A stretch of DNA of 64,000 nucleotides from Bradyrhizobium zhanjiangense. Lineage in GTDB: Bacteria; Pseudomonadota; Alphaproteobacteria; Rhizobiales; Xanthobacteraceae. Shown in pieces: positions 26,272 through 34,876 of the stretch. The first letter of the stretch is position 1. Each line of letters starts with the position of its first letter. The stretch covers positions 8,887,001 through 8,951,000 of the forward strand of contig NZ_CP022221.1 of the NCBI RefSeq assembly GCF_004114935.1, in the 5' to 3' direction. A program made the position numbers and the translations under genes. The notes below the pieces were generated by a model. The model made no database searches. It saw only the letters and a program-made list of their open reading frames with translations, and was not told the DNA's origin.

Positions 26272-26666
26272 GCCGGAACGGCTTCGCTGATCTCGTCGTC
26301 GAGTTCGTCCTCCAGCGGTGCCAGCACCGACAGCGGCTTGGTCGACAGCGTGATCGGCTTGCGCCCGCCCGACAGCGACGGCGCGGATTTCGCAGCGCCC
26401 TCGCGCGACAGCGCGTAGAGCGTCGAACCGACGCGGCCGCCGTTCTCGATCAGGTCGCGCTCGCTGCAGCTGGCGGCGATCGCGACCGCCAGCGAATGCA
26501 GATGGCTGCGGCGATAGCAGAACAGCGCCAGCCTGGCGCGCGCGTCAGGGGAAACACTCTCAACCAGCCTCGGCAGGCCACTCGCGTTGGCGCGATACAT
26601 CTCGCCAAGGAGCTCGTCGCGAACCGGACAGAAATCGCTTTCAAAGGAATCGCGGCTTGAAAACAT
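26268..26666 (-). CDS. Uncharacterised protein, helical
   Basis: The 132-residue protein begins MFSSRDSFESDF at 26666, chosen over an upstream ATG because GAGGGAGAA lies just before it. Residues 15-85 are helical with RLALFCYRRSHLHSLAVAIA in the middle, and a Glu/Asp-rich tail ends the protein (EDELDDEISEAVPA). No domain recognised; proteins like it appear to be confined to close relatives, which is an impression and not a search result. Confidence 0.6.
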   Translation of the reverse strand: MFSSRDSFESDFCPVRDELLGEMYRANASGLPRLVESVSPDARARLALFCYRRSHLHSLAVAIAASCSERDLIENGGRVGSTLYALSREGAAKSAPSLSGGRKPITLSTKPLSVLAPLEDELDDEISEAVPA

Positions 26667-26799
26667 TGCAGTTCTCCCTCGTGTGGGGAAGATGCAGCGC
26701 AATTCTCTAACGAAAGGTTAACCACGCTGCCCGGTAGTGACCCGGGGTGCTTGCGCTCTGGCCGAGAATCGAAAGGCAGAGGAAAGAAGGTTTCCGGTG

Positions 26800-26912
26800 G
26801 CCCTCCTTCGAGACGCCCGCCTTTGGCGGGCCCTCAGGATGAGGTCTTGTCCCGCGGCGAGATCCCAGACCCTCATGGTGAGGGGCGCCGCCGCACGGCG
26901 CGCCTCGAACCA
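26800..26912. repeat. GC-rich palindromic repeat (CCTCATGGTGAGGGGCGC family)
   Basis: CCCTCCTTCGAGACGCCCGC at the left and GGCGCGCCTCGAACCATG at the right are inverse arms, with CCCTCAGGATGAGG and ACCCTCATGGTGAGGGG hairpins between. It has no coding character and occupies most of the gap between two minus-strand genes. Confidence 0.7.
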
Positions 26913-26947
26913 TGCAAGGCCGAGCAGCCGGTCAAACGTGGCTAGGC

Positions 26948-27334
26948 TCAGTTCGCCGCCATGAAGATGGACAGGCCGAAGCCGGTAAGGTGATGCAGCG
27001 CCTGGTCGACGCCGATCAGGGTCCAGAACCAGGGATGCGCCAGGTCGACACCGAAATTGGCCGAGATGAATCCCTTGGCGCGGTCGATCGTGATGTGGAT
27101 CGCGAAGTCGATGAACGCCACGAACCAGAATTTCGGCGCCACGATCAGGATCAGCGGCAGCGCAACCGCAAGGTGAACGAGGCAGTGCACCAGAAGCGGC
27201 AAGGCCCAGCCGTGCTTCTGGTCCTTGCCATGCGCCATCCAGGCGGTCTGGAGGACGAAATCGGCGATGATGTGCTTGAAGGTGAGCAGCAGCATCCAGC
27301 CAATGAGCGCTTCAACCGGAACCGCCGAAGACAT
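26948..27334 (-). CDS. DUF3307-family membrane protein
   Basis: The 128-residue protein has about four hydrophobic helices and the family landmarks KHIIADFVLQTAWMA and a C-terminal DQALHHLTGF. His and Asp residues sit in the membrane-facing segments (ADFVLQ, VHCLVHLAVAL, IDFAIHITIDRAKG). The ATG at 27334 lacks a clear ribosome site and an upstream start is possible. Function unknown; some relatives sit next to phage or SatD-type genes, but none is seen here. Confidence 0.7.
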   Translation of the reverse strand: MSSAVPVEALIGWMLLLTFKHIIADFVLQTAWMAHGKDQKHGWALPLLVHCLVHLAVALPLILIVAPKFWFVAFIDFAIHITIDRAKGFISANFGVDLAHPWFWTLIGVDQALHHLTGFGLSIFMAAN

Positions 27335-27699
27335 GGGTGGAAACGACAAGCTGACGCCCTCATTGAGGTGACAAGAAAAATTGGAGCGTTCAGCGCAACT
27401 TCTTCTTGGACCGGTCAAATCGCCGGGACCCCTGATTTATGACATTTCCCGCGGCGGAATGCAGCCGGGGGAACCGGAAAATCGCCAACTGTGGCTAACT
27501 GGTGATAGGATGACCAATCGCCGCGGCGGCGTCGAGTAAGGTTACCTTCGGCTCGAAATTTGCATTCCGTGACCTTCGCGCTATCATCGGCGGCAGAGAA
27601 TATCGTTCTTTTTTCAGGCGTTTACGAATTGCAGGGCGACCGCTGCGCCTCCCATACTGCCACGCGCCGCCAGCCAAAGATTAAGGCCAGAGTGCTGCC
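27335..27699. other. 365-base gap between divergent genes, no feature recognised
   Basis: The stretch is less GC-rich than its surroundings toward 27590-27625 (a TTCTTTTTTC run) and presumably holds promoters for the DUF3307 gene and the TAXI gene. No repeat, RNA gene or clear operator was found. Confidence 0.5.
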
Positions 27700-29145
27700 A
27701 TGAGTACTGAAGGCCCCACCGCATCACAACCCGAGCCGCCGCCGCGGCGCCCCAAGGTGATCAAGACCAACCAGCAGCAGGTCTTCCTCTACGTCGTGCT
27801 GACCTTGCTGCTGTCGCTCGCCACCGTCTGGGCCGGCCGCACGCTGGTGCACAATTCGGAAACGCTGACCTTTGCCGTCGGCGGCCCCAACAGCGACGAG
27901 GCGCTGTTCGCGGCCAAGCTCGCCACTCTCCTCAAGAACAACGCCTCGCGTTTCCGGATCAAGATCGTCAACAATGCGGACAACGCCAAGGCGATCGCAC
28001 AGTTCGACCGCAAGCAGGCCGACCTCGCCGTGCTGCGCACGGACGCCAAAGTGCCGCTGCGGGCGCGCACGCTTGCGATCCTCGAGCACGATCTCGTGCT
28101 CCTGCTCGGTCCCGGCAACAAGAAGATCAAGTCGCTTGCCGAGCTGAAGAAGAAGAAGGTCGCGGTTGTCGCCGAGAACGAATCCTCGCTCGCCTTCGTC
28201 CGCAGTATTCTCGACGTCCCCGACGGTCCCGATGCCGCCAAGATCCAGATGGCACCGCAGGGCGCAACCCTCGACAAGCTGTTTGCGCCGGCGAGCGGCT
28301 TCGGTGCGGTGATCGCCATCGTCCACGCCTCCAGGGCGGTGCGGGACAAGTCCTATGAGCAGGTCGCCAAGCGCGGCGGCTTCACGCTCAACGCGATCGA
28401 CGACGCCAAGACGCTGGCGCGCAAACTCCCGGGTATTTCCGACGAGACGCTGACAGCAGGCACGTTGTCGACGTACCCGCAAATTCCCGACGACGATCTC
28501 GACACGATCGGGCTCGAATGGCTCCTGGTCGCACAATCCAGGATGTCCCCGACCACCGCTGGTGAGCTCGCGCGCATCGTCTACGAGAACAAACCTGCGC
28601 TCGGGCTCGACAACGGCTTTGCCAGCAGGATAGAGCCGGCCTCCGTCGAGAAGGACGCCTTCGTGATGGCGCATCGGGGTGCCGCCGATTACATCAACGA
28701 CGACACCAAGTCGTTCATGGATAAGTACAGCGACATGATGTATCTGGGCGCCGCCGCGCTCAGCGTCATCGGCTCGATCTTCGCTGCGATCTACGCCAAG
28801 ATCACGAGGATCGCGCCGGAAAAGGCCAGCGAGCTCTCCACCGCCATCCTCGGCATCGGCGAGCGGATCGAGCACGCCCACTCGCTGGATCAGCTCGAAT
28901 GTCTCCAGGACGAGCTCGAAGGCATCTTGCGCGGGGCCGTCATTGGACTCAGAGACGGTACGATCAGCACCGACGGGCTCGACACCTTCAAGCTCGGCTA
29001 CGAGTTCGTTCGCGATGAGATCAGCATGCGCCGCGACTACCTGAAACGTCATGCCATCGAGGGTGAAAAAGCCGCCCGCGATGCCGGCCCGCCGCAGCAG
29101 GACGACAGCAACGTCGTGGTGGTCAAGACCGCCCAGAGCGCCTGA
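27700..29145 (+). CDS. Membrane-anchored TAXI-type solute-binding protein
   Basis: The 481-residue protein starts with a Pro-rich cytoplasmic tail, a membrane helix at about 27-46 (VFLYVVLTLLLSLATVWAG), then a TAXI-type binding domain (residues 55-320: LTFAVGGPNSDEALFAAKLA, ADLAVLRTDAKVPL). A second helix lies at about 347-366, followed by a helical cytoplasmic region of about 110 residues. Usual TAXI receptors are free periplasmic proteins of about 320 residues serving TRAP permeases; no such permease is adjacent. The two anchors and the cytoplasmic tail suggest a sensor or scaffold role instead, which is inference. Confidence 0.78.
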   Translation: MSTEGPTASQPEPPPRRPKVIKTNQQQVFLYVVLTLLLSLATVWAGRTLVHNSETLTFAVGGPNSDEALFAAKLATLLKNNASRFRIKIVNNADNAKAIAQFDRKQADLAVLRTDAKVPLRARTLAILEHDLVLLLGPGNKKIKSLAELKKKKVAVVAENESSLAFVRSILDVPDGPDAAKIQMAPQGATLDKLFAPASGFGAVIAIVHASRAVRDKSYEQVAKRGGFTLNAIDDAKTLARKLPGISDETLTAGTLSTYPQIPDDDLDTIGLEWLLVAQSRMSPTTAGELARIVYENKPALGLDNGFASRIEPASVEKDAFVMAHRGAADYINDDTKSFMDKYSDMMYLGAAALSVIGSIFAAIYAKITRIAPEKASELSTAILGIGERIEHAHSLDQLECLQDELEGILRGAVIGLRDGTISTDGLDTFKLGYEFVRDEISMRRDYLKRHAIEGEKAARDAGPPQQDDSNVVVVKTAQSA

Positions 29146-29269
29146 TCCGACGGTTTGATGTTCTCAGGTCGGGGCTGCCGGACGTCTCGGCGGTGGATGG
29201 ACAGTCGGAACCCAGGAACCGTCCCCATCTACAGCCGTTGGCTCACGGATAGCAGCTGGAGAACGCGCC

Positions 29270-29488
29270 ATGCGTACACTCCTCGTCATCTTCCTGCTGG
29301 GAATGCTGGCGGCGGTTGGCTATTTCGCCTATTCCGCCATGGCGATCGAAGGCGATCCGATCCCGGCGGAAGGCTATTGGGCCCTCGCGCTGGGGGCTGG
29401 ATTTTCCCTCGTCGTCGGCATTGGCCTGATGGTGCTGCTGTTTTTCAGCAGCCGCCGCGGCTACGACGAGCCACCGCATTTCAGGTAG
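29270..29488 (+). CDS. Small two-helix membrane protein
   Basis: The 72-residue protein has hydrophobic helices at about 4-24 (LLVIFLLGMLAAVGYFAYSA) and 37-59, with a short charged C-terminus ending YDEPPHFR. GGAGAACGCGCC lies before the ATG. It lies between the TAXI gene and the channel gene in the same direction. No family recognised; codon use and ribosome site support a real gene. Confidence 0.65.
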   Translation: MRTLLVIFLLGMLAAVGYFAYSAMAIEGDPIPAEGYWALALGAGFSLVVGIGLMVLLFFSSRRGYDEPPHFR

Positions 29489-29645
29489 CCTCAGCCGGGC
29501 CGCTTCGCCATGGACCTCACCCGCCGTCCCCTGTTCGACGACGCTGCCGCCCGCGCCCGTCGTTGACGGCCTCGGTCTGGGCGGGCACTTTGGCCCTGAA
29601 GTCCCAACCGGGACCACACGAGCCAGAACCGAGCCGCCTTCCCGC

Positions 29646-30752
29646 ATGTCCAAGCCGCTGATTTCCGCTCTGGCCCAGTTCGCGGCCGCCACGGCCGGCC
29701 GCAACATGACCAAGACGGCCTATGTGGCCGTCGGCGTCGGCGTGCTCAGCATGGTGCTGCTGACAGACAACCGGGCCAATGAGGCGCGCGGCTGGGTTAA
29801 CGGCCTGCTATGGGTCTGCCTCGTCTATTTCGTCTTCGAATGGCTAATTCGGCTGCGCCACATGGCGCGCCAGGGGCGGCTTTCGCTCTATATGTCCTCC
29901 TCCGCCGGCATCGTTGACGCGATCGGGGCTCTGGCCGTGCCGCTCGCGCTGGTTCTCGGCGTCGAGCCGAAGACGGCGTGGCTGCTCAGCGTGCTCTGGG
30001 TGCTCAAAGTGGTGCCGGGCATCCCGGGCTTGCGGCAGCTCCGCCGCGTGCTGGTGCTGGAATCCGGGCCGCTGGTCAGCGTGCTCGTGATCTTCCTGAT
30101 GGTGATCTTCCTCGCTTCCGTCGCCGAATATTTCCTGGAGCGGGACGTGCAGCCGCAGACGTTCGGCAGCGTGCCGGCCGCGTTGTGGTGGGCGGTGGTG
30201 ACCTTGACGACGACGGGCTATGGCGACGTCGTGCCGGTCACGCCGCTTGGACGCTTGGTGGCGGCGCTGGTGATGATCTCCGGCCTCGGCGTGTTCGGGC
30301 TGTGGACCGGTATCCTGGCGACCGGCTTTGCCGCGGAGACCCGTCGCGACAATTTCCTCAAGACCTGGGAATCCGTCAGCAAGGTGCCGTTCTTTGCGGC
30401 GCTGGGGCCTGCGGCAATCGCCGACGTCACCCATATGCTGCGGACCATGGAGCTGCCGGCGCGCACCTTGGTCATCCGCAAGGGGACGCAGGGCGACTGC
30501 ATGTATTTCATCGCCGCCGGCGAGGTCGAGGTCGACCTGCCCGGCAAGAAGGTGCAGCTCGGTGAAGGCGCCTTTTTCGGCGAGATGGCGCTGCTCGGCA
30601 ACAACAAGCGCGGTGCCAACGTCTCGACCACGAAAGTATCGCGGCTTCTGGTGCTCGACCTCGTCGATTTCCGCGTGCTGATGGCGCGGCATCCCGATCT
30701 CGCCGAGACCATCGACGCGGAAGCAAAACGGCGCGCGCTCGAGAACAAGTAA
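29646..30752 (+). CDS. Cyclic-nucleotide-gated potassium channel (MlotiK1-like)
   Basis: The 368-residue protein has an N-terminal membrane part with six hydrophobic segments, a pore loop with the selectivity filter TTTGYGD at about 188-194, and a C-terminal cyclic-nucleotide-binding domain from about 265. The binding cassette FFGEMALLGNNKRGANVST keeps the Glu and Arg that hold the ribose and phosphate of cAMP. Size and domain order match the Mesorhizobium MlotiK1 channel. A putative nucleotide cyclase is encoded 19 kb away. An enoyl-CoA hydratase-like gene follows at 12 bases. Confidence 0.88.
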   Translation: MSKPLISALAQFAAATAGRNMTKTAYVAVGVGVLSMVLLTDNRANEARGWVNGLLWVCLVYFVFEWLIRLRHMARQGRLSLYMSSSAGIVDAIGALAVPLALVLGVEPKTAWLLSVLWVLKVVPGIPGLRQLRRVLVLESGPLVSVLVIFLMVIFLASVAEYFLERDVQPQTFGSVPAALWWAVVTLTTTGYGDVVPVTPLGRLVAALVMISGLGVFGLWTGILATGFAAETRRDNFLKTWESVSKVPFFAALGPAAIADVTHMLRTMELPARTLVIRKGTQGDCMYFIAAGEVEVDLPGKKVQLGEGAFFGEMALLGNNKRGANVSTTKVSRLLVLDLVDFRVLMARHPDLAETIDAEAKRRALENK

Positions 30753-30764
30753 ATGGAGACAAGA

Positions 30765-31547
30765 ATGTCGGACACAGCCGACGCGACCAGCCCCGTACTC
30801 GAAATCACCGGCGCACGCGCCACCATCCGCCTCAATAGGCCAAAACATCTCAACCGGCTCCAGGCGGAGGATCTCAGCGAGCTCGTTAAGTTGTTCGACC
30901 GGGTCGAGAGCGATCCGGCCATTCGCGTGCTGGTGCTGACCGGCACCGGGCGCGCCTTCTCCGCGGGCTACGATCTCAATTCGGTGGCGGAGCGCGCGGT
31001 GAGCGCGAGCGAGCAGCAGAGCGCGGGCTCGGCGTTCGAGGTCGTCGTCAACCGTCTTGAGGATTTGGGCGTGCCGACGATCTGCCGGCTCAACGGCGGC
31101 GTCTATGGCGGCTCGACCGACCTCGCGCTGGCCTGCGATTTCCGCATCGGCGTCGACACCGCCGAGATGTTCATGCCGGCGGCACGGCTCGGGCTGCATT
31201 ATTACCCGAGCGGCATCAAGCGCTACGTGACCCGGCTCGGCCTCGACAATGCGAAAAAACTGTTCCTCACCGCCGCAAGGATCAGCGCGCCGGAGATGCT
31301 GCGCATCGGCTATCTCACTGGCATGGTGCCGGTGGAATTCCTGGACGAGGAGGTCGACAAGCTCGCTGGCGTCCTCGCCGGCAACGCGCCGCAGGCGATG
31401 CGCGGCATGAAGCGCGCCATCAACGAGTTCGCCCGCGGCGAGCTCGACGAAACCGCCGCCGACCAGCGCCACCGCGACAGCATGCGCGGCGACGAGATCA
31501 AGGAAGGCATCAAGGCGTTTGCGGAGAAACGGGCACCGCGGTTTTGA
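30765..31547 (+). CDS. Crotonase-family protein lacking the usual catalytic glutamates
   Basis: The 260-residue protein has the crotonase fold: GRAFSAGYDLNS at residues 62-73 and GGVYGGSTDLALACDFRIG at 111-129. Where active enoyl-CoA hydratases carry two Glu residues, this one has Asp119 and Ala139 (FMPAARLG instead of a PE-type motif). It is therefore unlikely to be an ordinary hydratase; isomerase, hydrolase or another crotonase chemistry is possible. The ATG at 30765 is chosen because GGAG lies at the right distance; an ATG four codons upstream is also possible. It probably shares a transcript with the channel gene. Confidence 0.75.
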   Translation: MSDTADATSPVLEITGARATIRLNRPKHLNRLQAEDLSELVKLFDRVESDPAIRVLVLTGTGRAFSAGYDLNSVAERAVSASEQQSAGSAFEVVVNRLEDLGVPTICRLNGGVYGGSTDLALACDFRIGVDTAEMFMPAARLGLHYYPSGIKRYVTRLGLDNAKKLFLTAARISAPEMLRIGYLTGMVPVEFLDEEVDKLAGVLAGNAPQAMRGMKRAINEFARGELDETAADQRHRDSMRGDEIKEGIKAFAEKRAPRF

Positions 31548-31582
31548 GAGACCGGTGAGGGAGCACGAGGGCTCCACATTCA

Positions 31583-31740
31583 GCCGTCGTCCCGGACAAG
31601 CGCGCCTCAAGCGCGCGCAGATCCGGGACCCATAACCACATTGAGTGGTAAAGGTGGCAAGCTGATAACTCCGAGTCTTCGCCACACCAACTCCTGTGGT
31701 TATGGGTCCCGGGTCTGCGCGCGCTTGCCCGGGACGACAG
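31583..31740. repeat. Long imperfect inverted repeat with GTCGTCCCGG/CCGGGACGAC ends
   Basis: The left arm (CCGTCGTCCCGGACAAGCGC ... CCGGGACCCATAACCACA) and the right arm (TGTGGTTATGGGTCCCGGGT ... GCCCGGGACGAC) pair over about 45 bases each with a small insertion in the left arm. The loop of about 60 bases has no coding content. It lies between two converging genes. Confidence 0.8.
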
Positions 31741-31760
31741 CGGAGATTGAGGCGCGCTGC

Positions 31761-32405
31761 CTACCCACCAGCAACCGCGGCATGCTGCGCGGCCATCTCG
31801 GCGTCGGCCGCAGTAATGCGCTGGTACGCAGGCCGTGAGGTGATGCGCTCGGCATAGCGGACGAACACGTCCCTCTTCGGCACGATGCCGAACATCATAG
31901 TCCAGCTGAACGCGACGCCCCACAAGACATCCGCCGCCGTCATGCGCTCGCCGAGCAGATACGGCCCCTTCGACAGCTGCGCCTCGAGCGCGCCCAGCAT
32001 GGTGTCGTAATCGGCGTACGGCGATTGCGTGATCGGCGCCGGCTCGCGCTGCATGAACTTGTCGATCATGGCCGGCTCGAACGAGGCACCATAATAGGCG
32101 ATCCAGCGCAGATAAGGACCGCGCAAGGAATCGTTCAGCGCGGGCGTCAGCCCCGCCTGCGGAAACAGGTCGGCGAGATAGATCGTGATCGCGACCTGCT
32201 CGGTCACCAGCGCCTCGCCGTGGCGGACCGCCGGCACTTTGCCGAGCGGATTGATGGCGAGATAGGCGGGCTTGCGCTGCTCGCCCGCCTTCATGTTGAG
32301 GACATGGAGATCGTAGGGCGCGCCCAACTCCTCCAGCAGCACCCGCGTGCCGGTGGCGCGGCTCTGCGGCGAATAATACAGCGTGATGCGGTTCGGATCG
32401 GTCAT
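31761..32405 (-). CDS. Glutathione S-transferase
   Basis: The 214-residue protein is a cytosolic GST. The thioredoxin-like domain has ITLYYSPQSRATGTRVLLEE (active-site Ser near 11) and LGKVPAVRHGEALVTEQVAI, where Pro and Gln-Val contact glutathione; the C-terminal helical domain includes KGPYLLGERMTAADVLWGVA. GGGAG lies nine bases before the ATG at 32405. The gene is divergent from a WYL regulator and a perfect inverted repeat lies between them, so it is the likely target of that regulator. Confidence 0.87.
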   Translation of the reverse strand: MTDPNRITLYYSPQSRATGTRVLLEELGAPYDLHVLNMKAGEQRKPAYLAINPLGKVPAVRHGEALVTEQVAITIYLADLFPQAGLTPALNDSLRGPYLRWIAYYGASFEPAMIDKFMQREPAPITQSPYADYDTMLGALEAQLSKGPYLLGERMTAADVLWGVAFSWTMMFGIVPKRDVFVRYAERITSRPAYQRITAADAEMAAQHAAVAGG

Positions 32406-32451
32406 GGCGGGTCTCCCATCTGCCGTTTGGCGATGGCGCAGCTTGTAACGG

Positions 32452-32482
32452 ACCATACCTGACATCCTGTGTCAGGTATGGT
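32452..32482. promoter_or_regulatory. Perfect 13-bp inverted repeat between GST and WYL regulator
   Basis: ACCATACCTGACA at 32452-32464 and TGTCAGGTATGGT at 32470-32482 are exact reverse complements separated by five bases. The site lies 47 bases before the GST start and 10 bases before the regulator start. It is almost certainly the operator of the adjacent WYL regulator, controlling itself and the GST. Confidence 0.8.
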
Positions 32483-32492
32483 TTAAGGAATC

Positions 32493-33473
32493 ATGCGCGC
32501 GAGCCGGATGCTGTCGATCCTCACCACTCTCCAGGCCAGGGGGCAGGTCACCGCGCCCGAACTCGCTGAAGCCTGCGAGGTCTCGGTGCGCACGATCTAT
32601 CGCGACATCGATGCGCTCGCCGCGTCCGGCGTGCCTGTCTATGCCGACCGCGGCGCCGAGGGCGGCTATCGCCTGCTCGACGGGTATCGCGTGCGGCTGA
32701 ACGGGCTGTCGCAGAGCGAGGCAGGCGCACTGTTCCTGGCGGGTTTGCCGGGTCCGGCCGCGGCGCTCGGGCTGGACGCTGCGATGATCGCCGCGCAGAA
32801 CAAGCTGATGGCGGCACTGCCCGCGAATCTGCGCGAGGACGCCGGGCGGATGCAGGAACGATTTCACCTGGATGCGCCGGGCTGGTTTGGCGAGGCCGAA
32901 GACCCAAAGCATTTGCGCACCATCGCCGGCGCGGCGTTGCGCGGGACGCTGATCAAGATCCGCTACCAGAGCTGGCGCGCAGAGAAACAGCGCCGCGTCG
33001 CCCCGCTCGGCCTCGTGCTGAAGGGCGGCAGCTGGTATCTCGCAGGGCAAGTCGACGGCAACGTGCGCACCTATCGCGTCGCGCGGGTGCTCGACTGCAC
33101 GGCGCTCGACGATCGCTTCGATCGTCCCGCCGATTTCGATCTCGCAGCTTACTGGCAGGCCGCGACACTTCGTCTCGAGGCCGAGATGCATCCCAATGTC
33201 GCGGTCGTCCGGCTGTCGCCATTCGGCGTCAAGCTGCTCGATGCGTTGAGCCAACCTTACGTCAAGGCACGCACGCAGCTTGAAGAGACCGTCGACGCAG
33301 ATGGCTGGCGCATCGCCAGGATCCCGGTCGGCAAGACGTCATGGCATGCCGCGGCCGAACTGTTGCGGCTGGGCCCCGAGGCCGAAGTGCTGGAGCCCGC
33401 CGATCTCCGCGACAAGATGATCGAGCTGACGCAGGCGATGGCCGCGCGCTATCGCGTGGCGCGAAAAGCCTGA
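32493..33473 (+). CDS. YafY-type HTH/WYL transcriptional regulator
   Basis: The 326-residue protein has an HTH_11-type domain (MLSILTTLQARGQVTAPELA, then EVSVRTIYRDIDALAASGVP) and a WYL domain from about 140 (LIKIRYQSWRAEKQRRVAPL, GSWYLAGQVDGNVRTYRVAR), followed by a C-terminal WCX-like extension to about 320. The ligand of the WYL domain is unknown. The ATG lies immediately after a perfect inverted repeat, so the protein probably represses its own gene and the divergent GST. Confidence 0.88.
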   Translation: MRASRMLSILTTLQARGQVTAPELAEACEVSVRTIYRDIDALAASGVPVYADRGAEGGYRLLDGYRVRLNGLSQSEAGALFLAGLPGPAAALGLDAAMIAAQNKLMAALPANLREDAGRMQERFHLDAPGWFGEAEDPKHLRTIAGAALRGTLIKIRYQSWRAEKQRRVAPLGLVLKGGSWYLAGQVDGNVRTYRVARVLDCTALDDRFDRPADFDLAAYWQAATLRLEAEMHPNVAVVRLSPFGVKLLDALSQPYVKARTQLEETVDADGWRIARIPVGKTSWHAAAELLRLGPEAEVLEPADLRDKMIELTQAMAARYRVARKA

Positions 33474-33609
33474 AGGCGGCACATTTTGTCGTGGCCCACG
33501 AAACAATCCTGAAACACGATTCTCAGCCAACGCGGTGAACGCATTCGCGTCTCGGTCCGACCGAGATGCAGGGACACAACAATGGCCCTGCGCCACATGG
33601 AGAATGAAG

Positions 33610-33858
33610 ATGTTTCGTAAGCTTGCACTTGGTCTGATTGCTGCCGGCTCGCTCGGCGTTGCCGCGCTCGCCCCCACCGCCGCCTCGGCCGGCGGCTTCC
33701 ATCATCACCACTGGGGTCATGGCTGGGGCCCGGGTTGGGGCTTCGGCGGCGTCTATGTCAACACCGGCGTCAGCAACTGCTACCAGGAGCGCCTCGTCCA
33801 GACCCGCCACGGCCTGCGCGTCCGCGTCGTGAATGTCTGCGCCTACGGGATCTACTGA
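33610..33858 (+). CDS. Small secreted Gly/His-rich protein
   Basis: The 82-residue protein starts at an ATG preceded by GGAGAATGAA; a second ATG two codons upstream is less well placed. Residues 1-26 form a signal peptide (MFRKLALGLIAAGSLGVAAL, cleavage after AASA). The mature part opens with GGFHHHHWGHGWGPGW, a His/Gly/Trp-rich stretch that could bind metal, and has two Cys near the end (C57 and C75 approximately) that may form a disulphide. A strong terminator follows. No function known; similar small envelope proteins are common in rhizobia. Confidence 0.75.
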   Translation: MFRKLALGLIAAGSLGVAALAPTAASAGGFHHHHWGHGWGPGWGFGGVYVNTGVSNCYQERLVQTRHGLRVRVVNVCAYGIY

Positions 33859-33875
33859 TATCGCGCCTTCGCGAC

Positions 33876-33906
33876 AAAGCTCCGGTCGCACCGCGACCGG
33901 AGCTTT
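33876..33906. terminator. Bidirectional terminator with perfect 14-bp stem
   Basis: AAAGCTCCGGTCGC-ACC-GCGACCGGAGCTTT forms a perfect 14-base stem with A-rich and T-rich flanks, so it can terminate both the small secreted-protein gene and the converging desaturase gene. Confidence 0.88.
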
Positions 33907-33914
33907 GCGTTTAG

Positions 33915-34862
33915 TTAGCCGCCTTGCTGCTGCCGGCGAAACCAGGCCCAGGTCTCGCGCGTCGTTCTGATGTAGCCGCGGCCGCGATGGACGATCTCAC
34001 CATCGACGAGCTCGTTCAGCTTCGGCAGCGCATGAAAAGGGATCGAGGGATAGGCGTGATGCTCGACATGATAGGGCATGTTCCACGCGAACCATTTGAC
34101 GATCGCGCCCGTATAGGTCGTGCGGGTATTCTGGAAGGCGCTGCGGGTGCGGTCGCAGCCGGTATGCTCGGCGTAGAGATACGGCCGCAGGAAGAACTGC
34201 CCGATCGCAAGCGGGACGATCCAGACCCAGAGCAGCAGCGCCGAGGAGAGCCACAGCGACAGCGCAAGCAACAGCGCGTAGAGCGCGACATAGGCGCGCG
34301 CCTCGGCGACGATGATGGCGCGCTTGCTCTCGGGGATCCAGGGCACGACGACCTTGCCGCTGACGGCGTGGCCGAGCATCAGCCGCAGACGCCCGGCGAC
34401 CTGGAGCAGGCCGCTATAGGCGATCGCGAGCTGCGTGTCGGAGGTCGGCTTCACGCCGACGATCAGCTCAGGATCCTTGTTCGGATCCTGGGTATAGCGG
34501 TGATGATCCCAGTGAAACAGGCAGTAATATTCGTAAGGCAATCCGATGATGAAGGCCGAGAGATAGCCCACAGTGAGATTGAGGCCGCGGCTTTTGAACG
34601 CGGTCTTGTGCGCGGTCTCGTGCACGGCCATGAACCGGAAGGCCACGAAATAGCCCTGCACCGCCATCAACGGCAGCGCCCAGAGCACGCCATGGCGCGA
34701 GACGGTCATCCAGATCAGCGTGCCCATCAGCACGATCGCGCCGTAATGGCCGAGGCTCTGCGCCGCGCCCCGGAGATTGGAGCGGACCGACAATTGGCGC
34801 AGCATCGCCGGTGTCAGTGGCTTCAGGCGATGGCCGGGCTCTGAAACGGTTGTGTCAGTCAT
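33915..34862 (-). CDS. Fatty acid desaturase
   Basis: The 315-residue integral membrane enzyme has the three histidine boxes of membrane di-iron desaturases: HETAHKTAF near residue 81, HWDHHRYTQ near 118 and HVEHHAYPSIP near 263, with hydrophobic helices between. It would introduce a double bond or hydroxyl group into a lipid or carotenoid-like chain. It starts 14 bases after the MetX-like hydrolase gene and should be co-transcribed with it. Confidence 0.87.
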   Translation of the reverse strand: MTDTTVSEPGHRLKPLTPAMLRQLSVRSNLRGAAQSLGHYGAIVLMGTLIWMTVSRHGVLWALPLMAVQGYFVAFRFMAVHETAHKTAFKSRGLNLTVGYLSAFIIGLPYEYYCLFHWDHHRYTQDPNKDPELIVGVKPTSDTQLAIAYSGLLQVAGRLRLMLGHAVSGKVVVPWIPESKRAIIVAEARAYVALYALLLALSLWLSSALLLWVWIVPLAIGQFFLRPYLYAEHTGCDRTRSAFQNTRTTYTGAIVKWFAWNMPYHVEHHAYPSIPFHALPKLNELVDGEIVHRGRGYIRTTRETWAWFRRQQQGG

Positions 34863-34876
34863 GACCGAATGCCTGC

